A stretch of DNA of 13,159 nt, from positions 1-13,159 of the forward strand of contig DATDOY010000009.1 of assembly GCA_035293045.1 (NCBI GenBank), in the 5' to 3' direction. Below the pieces are notes generated by a model. The model was not told the origin of the DNA. It saw nothing but the letters and a program-made list of their open reading frames with translations, and made no database searches. Of this stretch, positions 6,637 to 12,451 are shown piece after piece. Numbering within the stretch: position 1 is the first letter of the stretch; every line of letters begins with the position of its first letter. Source of the DNA: DATDOY01 sp035293045 (lineage in GTDB: Bacteria; Actinomycetota; Acidimicrobiia; IMCC26256; JACPCJ01). The position numbers were made by a program, and so were the translations under genes.

Positions 6637-7047
6637 TCATGCTCCTTCCGTCGTGGGGCGGAACCCGAAGGCGACCGCCTCGTTGCCGTCGTCGTCGGTG
6701 CCCGCGACGAAGGTCGTCAGCTCGACGGACATCCCGAGGTGGACCACCTCGGGATCGGCCGCCACGTCGACCAGGTTCGCCTTCACGACGCCGCCGCCAT
6801 CGAGGTCGATGACGCTCGAGACGTACGGCGTCGGAACGCCCGGCGCGGCGCGGTGCACGATGGTGAAGGCGCGCACGCGCCCGCGATCGGTCAAGGTGCG
6901 CTCGCCGAACTCGCGCTTGCCGCACTTGGCGCAGGCGTTGCGGCGGTCGAAGTAGAGGGCGCCGCATTCCGCGCACTCCTGGGCGACGAGGTGCGGCCCC
7001 TCGTCGGCCAGCACCAGATAGTCGACCAACGGAATCTGCTTGCCCAT
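6637..7047 (-). CDS. DUF35 zinc-ribbon/OB-fold protein, partner of the adjacent thiolase
   Basis: A 136-residue protein of the two-domain DUF35 family: an N-terminal rubredoxin-like zinc ribbon with Cys25-x2-Cys28 and Cys39-x2-Cys42, then an OB-fold (about 55-130; GRVRAFTIVHRAAPG and PYVSSVIDLDGG are typical). Such proteins bind acyl-CoA and associate with thiolase-like or hydratase partners. The next gene, 1 nt away, is an SCP-x thiolase, so a heteromeric complex is the natural inference. The ATG at 7047 is preceded by AAGGAGG about 6 nt upstream, the strongest ribosome-binding site in the window. A TACGCT box further upstream (7076-7071) may be the -10. Confidence 0.93.
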   Translation of the reverse strand: MGKQIPLVDYLVLADEGPHLVAQECAECGALYFDRRNACAKCGKREFGERTLTDRGRVRAFTIVHRAAPGVPTPYVSSVIDLDGGGVVKANLVDVAADPEVVHLGMSVELTTFVAGTDDDGNEAVAFGFRPTTEGA

Positions 7048-7070
7048 CGACGTCCTCCTTCAGTCCCCGG

Positions 7071-7076
7071 AGCGTA
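7071..7076 (-). promoter_or_regulatory. Possible -10 box of the DUF35-thiolase operon
   Basis: TACGCT on the minus strand fits TANNNT and would give an untranslated leader of roughly 18 nt containing AAGGAGG. The -35 region (TGGAGC at 17 nt) is weak. Confidence 0.3.
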
Positions 7077-7202
7077 CGAGCGTCGTCGCTGCTGCTCCAG
7101 TCGCCGCCTGTCGCGTTTCGCGTCGTGGGATGGTCGTGCTCCTGTCCGATTCGCGGAGTTCCAACGACCATTCGGCGACACCAAACGGGGTCAAGGCCTA
7201 CC
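7077..7202. other. Non-coding spacer, nothing recognised
   Basis: This stretch between the DUF35 promoter region and the degenerate tRNA copy holds no ORF with family resemblance and no strong hairpin that I could find. It is simply upstream DNA of the DUF35-thiolase operon. Confidence 0.5.
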
Positions 7203-7285
7203 CGTGCCGACGGAGGGATGGCAACCCTCGCTGGCGGTCCCTGAGCGCCGCTGGCTCACATAGCCGTTCGTGCCGACGGAGGGAT
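7203..7285. repeat. 17-nt direct repeat at the tRNA 3' ends
   Basis: CGTGCCGACGGAGGGAT (plus strand) occurs at 7203-7219 and again at 7269-7285, 66 nt apart. It corresponds to the 3' acceptor strand and T-stem of the adjacent tRNA. Weaker similarity continues beyond it through the anticodon arm, so this is a partial tRNA duplication rather than only a short att-like repeat. No integrase gene is near. Confidence 0.85.
7205..7268 (-). pseudogene. Degenerate partial copy of the adjacent tRNA
   Basis: Read on the minus strand, this stretch lines up with the tRNA at 7271-7343 from its D loop (AACGGC) to the discriminator. The last 17 nt are identical, and the T stem still pairs (GAGGG/CCCTC), but the T loop is TTGCCAT instead of TTCGAAT. 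The anticodon stem is disrupted. At the anticodon loop the copy has CTCAGGG against TTTAGGG, i.e. CAG in place of TAG. The 5' acceptor strand and the 5' half of the D stem are missing, so it cannot form a normal cloverleaf. Confidence 0.65.
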
Positions 7286-7343
7286 TCGAACCCCCACTGA
7301 CGGCGCCCTAAACGCCGTGCCTCTGCCGTTGGGCTACGTCGGC
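7271..7343 (-). tRNA. Class I tRNA with leucine-type anticodon UAG (isotype uncertain)
   Basis: A 73-nt cloverleaf. Acceptor GCCGACG/CGTCGGC is perfect, the D arm is GCCC/AGGC (one mismatch) with GG in the loop, the anticodon arm is CGGCG-TTTAGGG-CGCCG, the variable loop has only 5 nt (TCAGT), and the T arm is GGGGG-TTCGAAT-CCCTC with one G-U pair. The discriminator is A and CCA is not encoded. Conserved positions T8, A14, G18-G19, T33, TTC and A58 are all present, so the gene looks intact. The anticodon 5'-UAG-3' would read CUA (Leu), yet tRNA-Leu normally has a long class II variable arm. An annotation program may call it tRNA-Leu; charging identity is open. Confidence 0.85.
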
Positions 7344-7429
7344 TCGCCCGCTGCGGGGCATCACCAGTGTCGCGGATCTCGCCGGCCGCAGCGTCGCTCG
7401 CAGTTGGACGGCGCTCGCGGGATGACCAC

Positions 7430-8437
7430 TCACCCCGACTGGCGGATGGCCTCCATCTCCTGTTCGTCGTCGGCGTCGAAGTCGCGTGGGGGCCCTCCCT
7501 CGAACACGTCGCCGACCAGGGTGGACTCCACGGCCCAGAACATGACCGACCCCTCGTTGGCCGAGTGCTTCTTGTGGGCGGGGTCTTCGTGGAAGGCGCC
7601 GTGGCCTGTGAGGTTGACGAGCCCGAAGAGGTGGCCGAGTTCGTGCACGACGACGGCTTCCTCGTATGAGACGTAGTTCAGGCCGAGGAGGCCGCCGCTG
7701 AGTTGCTCGGTGAAGATGGCGTACGACGTGGCGTTGAACGACACGCCAACGACCGAGTCGTCCTCGTGGCGGCCTGACAAGACCATCACGTAGATCCCGA
7801 GCCGCTCGTTGGTGGACCAGGTGGAACGGTGGGCGTTCATGAGCGAACGCAGGTCGGCGCTGGTGTAGACGGACTGTTCGGGCAGCGCGCTCCCCGCGAC
7901 GATCGACACCGACTTGCTCCCGTGCTCGGCAAGCTGGTTCTGGAGGGCGCTCCGGGACGCGCCGGCCAGCGACTCGCCCGGCGTGGCGTCGATCTCGATC
8001 GCGGCGTTGGAGATCTCGGTGCGCAACAGCGTGCGCCCCATCGATCCGACCCTGCCCTTGTCGTCGAGAACCGGGGCTGGCGCTTCGCCGCCTCCCCCGC
8101 CGCCTTCCCCGGATCCGCCGCCTTCCTCTCCCTGCTCCCCTTCGCCGGCCTCGCCGCCGGTTCCCTCGCCGGCGCCTTCGTTGCCCGGATCGTGGGCGCC
8201 GCCCGCGTCGCCGCCCCCGTTCGCACTCGATCCGCCGGAACCGCCGCCGGGCGCCCGCGATCCGCCCGGCCCGCCGTCGCCATCGGGCTCGATGACGAAG
8301 GTCGACGGGCCGCCGCCGTCCACGCCGCCCTCGAACATGATGGTGTCCTGGTCATCGCACGCGCCCGCGGCCGAGGCCATGATCAGGGCGGCGACCATCA
8401 CGCCGGCTCGCGCTCGCGTCGTGCTCGTCACCGTCAT
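7430..8437 (-). CDS. Lipoprotein zinc metalloprotease (HExxH) with Gly/Glu-rich stalk
   Basis: A 335-residue exported protein. The signal peptide (about 1-26) ends in a lipobox-like AGAC with Cys27. Residues about 37-118 are low complexity, dominated by Gly with Glu, Ser, Asp and Ala, and look like a flexible stalk. The rest is a protease-like domain: HELGHLFG (265-272) supplies zinc ligands His265 and His269 and catalytic Glu266; SVMFW (297-301) resembles a Met-turn. The metzincin third-ligand position holds Asn275. HGAFHEDPAHKKH (279-291) downstream offers other His residues. From memory, related bacterial membrane metalloproteases share HELGHLxGLVN followed by a Cys-containing LMYW segment; here those Cys positions seem to be Ser/Gly. 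The ATG overlaps the rdgB stop (ATGA), so translation is probably coupled. Substrate unknown. Confidence 0.85.
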   Translation of the reverse strand: MTVTSTTRARAGVMVAALIMASAAGACDDQDTIMFEGGVDGGGPSTFVIEPDGDGGPGGSRAPGGGSGGSSANGGGDAGGAHDPGNEGAGEGTGGEAGEGEQGEEGGGSGEGGGGGGEAPAPVLDDKGRVGSMGRTLLRTEISNAAIEIDATPGESLAGASRSALQNQLAEHGSKSVSIVAGSALPEQSVYTSADLRSLMNAHRSTWSTNERLGIYVMVLSGRHEDDSVVGVSFNATSYAIFTEQLSGGLLGLNYVSYEEAVVVHELGHLFGLVNLTGHGAFHEDPAHKKHSANEGSVMFWAVESTLVGDVFEGGPPRDFDADDEQEMEAIRQSG

Positions 8438-9021
8438 GCACCGAGCCGTTCGCCGAGGGCGCGGAACGCCCGGCCGCGATGAGAAAGCGCGTGTTTTTCC
8501 TGCGAATCCATCTCGGCGAAGGTCCGACCGTCTCCCTCCCGTGGGACGAAGACGGGGTCGTAGCCGAAGCCGCCGACCCCATGAGACCCACGCGCGATCC
8601 CGCCTTCGACGGTGCCTCGCGCGGTGACCTCACGCCCGTCGGGCCAACGGGCAACGGCGACGGTGGTAAAGCGGGCGCTGCGCTCTGCGTCGGGAACGCC
8701 GTCGAGGCGCTCGAGCAGTTTGGCGACGTTGTCGGCGTAGGTCGCGTGCTCCCCGGCGAAACGGGAGGAGTAGACGCCCGGAGCGCCGTCGAGGGCGTCG
8801 ACCTCGAGGCCGGTGTCGTCGGCGATCGCTGCATAACCGGTCGCGTCGGCCAACGCTGTCGCCTTGAGGCGGGCGTTGCCCTCAAGGGTGGGTTCGGTCT
8901 CGTCGACGTCCGGCAGTTCGGCCGGGCGCGGGAGCAGCTCGATGCCGGGACAGGCCTCGGCGAGGATGGCGACGATCTCGGCGGCCTTGTCGGCGTTGGC
9001 CGTGGCGAGGACGAACTTCAC
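8434..9021 (-). CDS. rdgB: XTP/dITP pyrophosphatase (RdgB/HAM1 family)
   Basis: A 195-residue house-cleaning enzyme that hydrolyses dITP, ITP and XTP to the monophosphate plus pyrophosphate, keeping deaminated purines out of DNA and RNA. Family signatures are complete: TANADK (7-12), EPTLEGNA (43-50), ADDTGLEVDALDGAPG (67-82), SSRFAG (85-90), GFGYDPVF (151-158) and SHRGRA near the C-terminus (180-185). Length is normal. The open frame extends upstream to 9774, but homology begins at the GTG at 9021 (VKFVLATAN), which overlaps the rph stop codon (GTGA). The downstream metalloprotease gene overlaps its TGA in turn. The rph-rdgB order is widespread and supports translational coupling. Confidence 0.97.
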   Translation of the reverse strand: MKFVLATANADKAAEIVAILAEACPGIELLPRPAELPDVDETEPTLEGNARLKATALADATGYAAIADDTGLEVDALDGAPGVYSSRFAGEHATYADNVAKLLERLDGVPDAERSARFTTVAVARWPDGREVTARGTVEGGIARGSHGVGGFGYDPVFVPREGDGRTFAEMDSQEKHALSHRGRAFRALGERLGA

Positions 9022-9755
9022 CGCGGCCGAGGAGGAGGGGGCGTGGCCAACGCGTCGGCCTGCTTCGCGAACAGCTCGGTCAGACCACCGGCGGCGAGAG
9101 CCAACATCTCGTCGAGTTCGGAACGTGTGAATGGCTGACCCTCCGCGGTGCCTTGGACTTCGATGAACTGACCTTCGGAGGTCATCACGACATTCATATC
9201 CACTTCTGCCCGCGAATCCTCGTGGTACGGCAGATCGAGCATGGGCAGGGCGTCCACGATGCCCACGGACACGGCGGCGCACGCCTGCGTGAGCGGATGG
9301 GCGGTCAGGACGCCCTGGTGCAAGAGCCGGGTGCAGGCGTCGTGCAGGGCGACGTAGGCCCCGCAGATCGACGCCGTGCGGGTGCCCCCGTCGGCCTGGA
9401 GTACGTCGCAGTCGAGGGTGATGAGCACCTCGCCCATGGTGTCGAGGGAGGTGACGGCGCGCAGCGAGCGGCCGATGAGGCGCTGGATCTCCTGGGTGCG
9501 GCCGGAGGGGCGCCCGCGCTCCACTTCTCGGGGCACTCGCTCGGGGGTCGACCCGGGCAGCATCGAGTACTCGGCGGTGACCCACCCGCGCCCTTTCCCC
9601 CGCAGCCAGCGCGGCACGTCGTCTTCGACCGACGCCGTGCAGAGCACTTGGGTGCGTCCCATCGATACGAGCACCGACCCGAGGGCGAACTCGGTGAAGT
9701 CGCGGTGGAACGTGACCGGGCGTAACTCGTTGGGCTCTCTGCCATCGGCGCGCAT
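9018..9755 (-). CDS. rph: Ribonuclease PH
   Basis: A 245-residue phosphorolytic 3'-5' exoribonuclease that trims tRNA 3' ends using inorganic phosphate, normally as a hexamer. Landmarks: MRADGREPNELRPV at the N-terminus, SGRTQEIQRLIGRSLRA (84-100), DCDVLQADGGTRTASICGAY (115-134) with phosphate-site Arg126 in GGTRT, and the acidic pair Asp180 and Asp186 (HEDSRAEVDMN). The C-terminus ends in a Pro/Arg-rich tail. The ATG lies 5 nt after the TGA of the MBL-fold gene, with a modest AGGA about 10 nt upstream; the stop overlaps the rdgB GTG. Confidence 0.97.
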   Translation of the reverse strand: MRADGREPNELRPVTFHRDFTEFALGSVLVSMGRTQVLCTASVEDDVPRWLRGKGRGWVTAEYSMLPGSTPERVPREVERGRPSGRTQEIQRLIGRSLRAVTSLDTMGEVLITLDCDVLQADGGTRTASICGAYVALHDACTRLLHQGVLTAHPLTQACAAVSVGIVDALPMLDLPYHEDSRAEVDMNVVMTSEGQFIEVQGTAEGQPFTRSELDEMLALAAGGLTELFAKQADALATPPPPRPR

Positions 9756-9760
9756 CAGGT

Positions 9761-10498
9761 TCAGATCCTGACACGCAGGTCGGGCGCGGCCAGGGTCACG
9801 CGACCCCCGAACGCCTCTTCCGCCGCCGCCACCGACACCGCCGGATCACGCAGGGGTGCGAGGTGCGTGATGACCAGCCGGCGGGCGTCGACCTCCGCCC
9901 CCATGGCGCCGGCCTGGTGCGCGGTGAGGTGGACGGGCACGCCGTCGTCCTCGTGCTCATAGGTCGCCTCGCTGAGGAGCAGGTCGGGGGTCGGCCCGAA
10001 GGCGGCGGCCGACCACTTCGGGCCGGTGTCCGACGTGTAGACAAGGCGCTTGCCGCCGGCCGACGCCTCGACCGCGACGGTGGGTGCGCTGTGGTCGGTG
10101 CGCGAGAACCGCAACCCGATGTCGCCGAGTTGGCGGCGGTCTCCGTCGTCGACCTCGTCCCAGGCAAAGAAGGAGGCGAGGCCGCCCCCGACCCCGCTGA
10201 GGCTGTCGAGGACCTCCGCGGGGGCGAGCACGGGCGGGCCGACCGCGAAGCCGCGGTAGTAGCGGAGCATGACCTCGAGACCGAGGATGTCGACGCAGTG
10301 GTCGGCGTGCCGGTGGGTGATGACGACGCCGGTGAGGTCGTCGGGGACGGCGTGGCGTTGCAGACGTTCGAGCGTCCCGCTTCCGCAGTCCATCCAGATC
10401 GACGTGGCCCCCGACCGGAGGAGGTACCCGCTGCACGGACCGGCGGCCGGGGAGGGGAACGACCCCGCGCACCCGAGAACGGTGAGTTCGATCGTCAT
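9761..10498 (-). CDS. MBL-fold metallohydrolase, Rv1339-like (probable cyclic nucleotide phosphodiesterase or RNase Z-type)
   Basis: A 245-residue metallo-beta-lactamase-fold protein. The THxHxDH motif is THRHADH (61-67) with His62, His64, Asp66 and His67. Further ligands are probably His136 (TDHSAP), Asp157 (TSDTG) and His211 (ITHLAP); HLTAHQAG (190-197) is the ribonuclease Z/phosphodiesterase-branch segment. It sits directly before rph-rdgB and after the cysM region, as Rv1339 does in M. tuberculosis. Rv1339 is reported as an atypical cAMP phosphodiesterase, so that is the leading hypothesis; RNA or other cyclic nucleotides remain possible. The ATG overlaps the upstream tsaC stop (ATGA), so the longer frame from 10621 is not used. 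Confidence 0.92.
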   Translation of the reverse strand: MTIELTVLGCAGSFPSPAAGPCSGYLLRSGATSIWMDCGSGTLERLQRHAVPDDLTGVVITHRHADHCVDILGLEVMLRYYRGFAVGPPVLAPAEVLDSLSGVGGGLASFFAWDEVDDGDRRQLGDIGLRFSRTDHSAPTVAVEASAGGKRLVYTSDTGPKWSAAAFGPTPDLLLSEATYEHEDDGVPVHLTAHQAGAMGAEVDARRLVITHLAPLRDPAVSVAAAEEAFGGRVTLAAPDLRVRI

Positions 10499-11127
10499 GC
10501 GGCGAGGACCTCCACGCCGAGGACGGTGCTCAGCTGCTCGACGGTGACGGCCCCGAGACGGCGGACGATTGGTTGGGCGCCGACCAGGTCGATCACCGTT
10601 GATCCTTGACCGATGAGGCACTCGCCGCCAACCAGGTAGGCGTCGGCCCCTGGGATCGCGCTCGCCGCGGCGTCCGCGGTGACGGCGGCGGGGTGACCGT
10701 GTCGGTTGGCCGACGACCCGACGATGCCGTCGCCGAATTCGGCGAGGAGCGCGTAGGCCACCGGATGGTCGGGGACGCGCAGGCCGACGGTGTCGCCGCC
10801 GCCGCGAACGACGTCGAGGACGTCGGCTCGGGCGGGGACCACGATGGTGAGGGGCCCAGGCCAGAAGGCGTCGGCGAGGAGCGACGCACGGGCGGGCGGG
10901 TCGGCGGCCCAGCGCTCGAGTTCGGCGCTCGTCGAGATGTGCACCGTCACCGCCCGCTCGGCGGGGCGGCCCTTCACCTCGAAGACCCGCCCGACGGCCG
11001 CCGCATTCCGCGCGTCGGCGCCGACGCCGTAGACCGTCTCGGTCGGGAAGACGACGACTCCGCCGCGGCGCAGCGCGGCGACCGCGTCAGAAATAGATGA
11101 TGCGCTGGGCGCGCTCGACGACGACAT
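10495..11127 (-). CDS. tsaC: Threonylcarbamoyl-AMP synthase (Sua5/YciO/YrdC family)
   Basis: A 210-residue single-domain enzyme making threonylcarbamoyl-AMP from threonine, bicarbonate and ATP, the first step of the t6A37 modification of ANN-decoding tRNAs. Signatures: GGVVVFPTETVYGVGADA (about 22-39), VKGRP (about 50-54), WPGPLT, and the nucleotide-site GSSANRHGHPAAV. The C-terminal Sua5 domain is absent, as in TsaC-type enzymes. The ATG at 11127 lies inside the 3' end of cysM, overlapping it by 41 nt. It gives 22 residues before the conserved GGVVVFPTET, a normal distance. The stop overlaps the next ATG. It occupies the place held by Rv1337 and murI in the M. tuberculosis cluster. Confidence 0.93.
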   Translation of the reverse strand: MSSSSAPSASSISDAVAALRRGGVVVFPTETVYGVGADARNAAAVGRVFEVKGRPAERAVTVHISTSAELERWAADPPARASLLADAFWPGPLTIVVPARADVLDVVRGGGDTVGLRVPDHPVAYALLAEFGDGIVGSSANRHGHPAAVTADAAASAIPGADAYLVGGECLIGQGSTVIDLVGAQPIVRRLGAVTVEQLSTVLGVEVLAA

Positions 11128-12049
11128 CGAGGTCCTCCGTCCAGGCTCCCGTCGAAAGGTATTTCCATCCGGCGTCGGGGAGCAGGGTGACGACGGTGCC
11201 CGTGCCCATCTCGGTGGCGACGCGCATGGCCCCGGCGACGGCCGCACCCGAGGAGAGGCCGGCGAAGATGCCGCAATCCTCTGCGAGGCGCCGCGTCCAC
11301 TCGATGGACTCGAGCGGGCGGACGATCGACTTCCGGTCGAGGAGATCGGGATCGAAGATCGGCGGGACGTAGCCGTCGTCGAGCGAGCGCAGCGCCTGGA
11401 TCTGCTCGCCGGCGGGAGGCTCGACGGCGATCACGCGGACGCCCGGCTTGTGTTCCTTGAGATAGCGGCCCACTCCCATGAGGGTTCCGCTGGTCCCGAG
11501 GCCGGCGACGAAGGCGTCAATCTCGGGGCAGTCGGCGAGGATCTCGGGCCCGGTGGTCTCGTAGTGGGCCGCCGGGTTGGCGGCGTTGCGGTATTGGTGC
11601 AAGAGGACGACCGGCTCCCCGTCGGCCTCCGCCTTGGCGGCGAGCTCCTCGGCGAGGCGGATGGCGCCGTTGCTGCCCTCGTCGCCCGGAGAATCGACGA
11701 TGTCGACGCCGAACGCCTCGAGGAGCTGGCGGCGCTCTGGCGACACGTTCTGCGGCAACACGATGCGGAGCGGATAACCCCGGAGCCGACACACGATGGC
11801 GAGACCGATGCCGGTGTTGCCCGACGACGGCTCGAGGACGGTGGCACCCGGAGCGAGCGTGCCGTCGGCCTCGGCCGCCTCGATCATCCGCTTGGCGATG
11901 CGGTCCTTGACCGACCCGCCGGGGTTCTGCCCCTCGAGCTTGGCCCAGAGGGCCACGCCGGCGGTGGAGGGGTCGGAGGCGGTGAGCGGCGCGAGCGAGA
12001 CGAGCGGCGTGTTGCCGATCAGATCGAGGACGCTGTCGTAACGGGCCAC
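11087..12049 (-). CDS. cysM: CysM-type cysteine synthase (O-phosphoserine sulfhydrylase using CysO thiocarboxylate)
   Basis: A 320-residue fold-type II PLP enzyme. The PLP lysine is Lys48 (GGSVKDR), the substrate loop SSGNTG is at 75-80 and the phosphate cup GLGTSGT at 183-189. It resembles M. tuberculosis CysM more than CysK: RYDSVLDLIGNTPLV opening, SPERRQLLE, AGWKYLSTGAW near the end, and a short C-terminal tail (AQRIIYF) where the M. tuberculosis tail folds into the active site. The Arg I recall as selecting O-phosphoserine (Arg220 in M. tuberculosis) aligns with Arg221 in QALRSLDDG. The expected reaction is O-phosphoserine plus CysO-thiocarboxylate to a CysO-cysteine adduct. cysO lies 23 nt upstream and mec before it. 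The start is GTG; tsaC begins inside the 3' end of this gene. Confidence 0.95.
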   Translation of the reverse strand: MARYDSVLDLIGNTPLVSLAPLTASDPSTAGVALWAKLEGQNPGGSVKDRIAKRMIEAAEADGTLAPGATVLEPSSGNTGIGLAIVCRLRGYPLRIVLPQNVSPERRQLLEAFGVDIVDSPGDEGSNGAIRLAEELAAKAEADGEPVVLLHQYRNAANPAAHYETTGPEILADCPEIDAFVAGLGTSGTLMGVGRYLKEHKPGVRVIAVEPPAGEQIQALRSLDDGYVPPIFDPDLLDRKSIVRPLESIEWTRRLAEDCGIFAGLSSGAAVAGAMRVATEMGTGTVVTLLPDAGWKYLSTGAWTEDLDVVVERAQRIIYF

Positions 12050-12072
12050 CCGGGGATCGCCGAGCCCAGGGC

Positions 12073-12348
12073 TCAGAACCCGCCCGCCACGGCGGGGAGC
12101 ACCGAGATGACGTCGGTCGGGGCCACGGTGGTGTCGAGTTGGTCGAGGTACCGGACGTCGTCGTCGTTGCGGTAGACGTTCACGAACCGGTGGAGCGTGC
12201 CCTCGTCGGTGATGAGGTGATCGCGCAGCGAGGGGTAGTCGGCGCTGAGCGCGTCGAACACCTCGCGCACGGTGGCGCCGTCGGCCCGTACGGACGCGGC
12301 GCCACCCACGTGGGGTCGGAGCACGGTGGGGATGCGGATCTCTGCCAC
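12073..12348 (-). CDS. cysO: CysO, ThiS/MoaD-type sulfur carrier with C-terminal GGF
   Basis: A 91-residue ubiquitin-fold sulfur carrier. RIPTVLRPHVGG at the N-terminus, HRFVNVYRND in the middle and VLPAVAGG near the C-terminus match CysO of mycobacteria. In that system the terminal Gly is adenylated and thiocarboxylated, CysM loads it onto O-phosphoserine, and the JAMM protease Mec releases cysteine. Here one extra residue follows: the protein ends AVAGGF (TTC then TGA, 12078-12073). A free Gly-Gly would have to be exposed by cleavage, and mec is immediately upstream. The GTG start is preceded by AGGAGA at about 7 nt. A predicted promoter lies in the 103-nt gap to mec. Confidence 0.96.
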   Translation of the reverse strand: MAEIRIPTVLRPHVGGAASVRADGATVREVFDALSADYPSLRDHLITDEGTLHRFVNVYRNDDDVRYLDQLDTTVAPTDVISVLPAVAGGF

Positions 12349-12371
12349 GAGCCTGTCTCCTGGTCGTCCGT

Positions 12372-12388
12372 CTGGGGCAGTTGCCCAG
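12372..12388 (-). other. Short hairpin in the cysO leader
   Basis: CTGGG (12372-12376) and CCCAG (12384-12388) can pair around a 7-nt loop, or GGGCA/TGCCC with a tighter loop, between the predicted cysO promoter and its ribosome-binding site. No known attenuator or riboswitch pattern is recognised. Confidence 0.2.
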
Positions 12389-12395
12389 GTGGTCG

Positions 12396-12424
12396 AGTGT
12401 ACAAAAGGTGACCTGATAGGTCGG
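12396..12424 (-). promoter_or_regulatory. cysO: Predicted promoter of cysO-cysM with overlapping palindrome
   Basis: On the minus strand TACACT (12401-12396) is a good -10 box with CCGACC (12424-12419) 17 nt upstream, again keeping the GAC core of a -35 box. A perfect inverted repeat GACCT-GAT-AGGTC (12410-12422) overlaps the -35 element and spacer, where a repressor or activator could bind. The predicted transcript would carry a leader of roughly 40 nt containing AGGAGA. No known operator is recognised. Confidence 0.4.
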
Positions 12425-12451
12425 ATTTATCGTCCGGGCGCGACCGAGGGG

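Noticed and set aside
5298..6812. Long plus-strand open frame (504 codons) opposite the thiolase and part of the DUF35 gene
   Set aside because: It has no family-like motifs and is rich in Arg and Gly, as expected for an antisense shadow. The minus strand carries a complete thiolase with all catalytic residues.
7203..7285. Integrative-element attachment sites (attL/attR) at a tRNA 3' end
   Set aside because: The two copies are only 66 nt apart with no cargo or integrase, and the similarity extends through the anticodon arm, so a decayed tRNA duplication explains it better.
8036..8330. Tandem DNA repeats in the metalloprotease gene
   Set aside because: The region encodes a Gly/Glu/Ser-rich stalk. 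The DNA is low complexity, but I found no regular repeat unit or phase-variable tract.
8434..9774. RdgB read as a 446-residue protein from the full open frame
   Set aside because: The upstream part is out-of-frame rph sequence without family similarity; RdgB homology starts at the GTG at 9021, which overlaps the rph stop.
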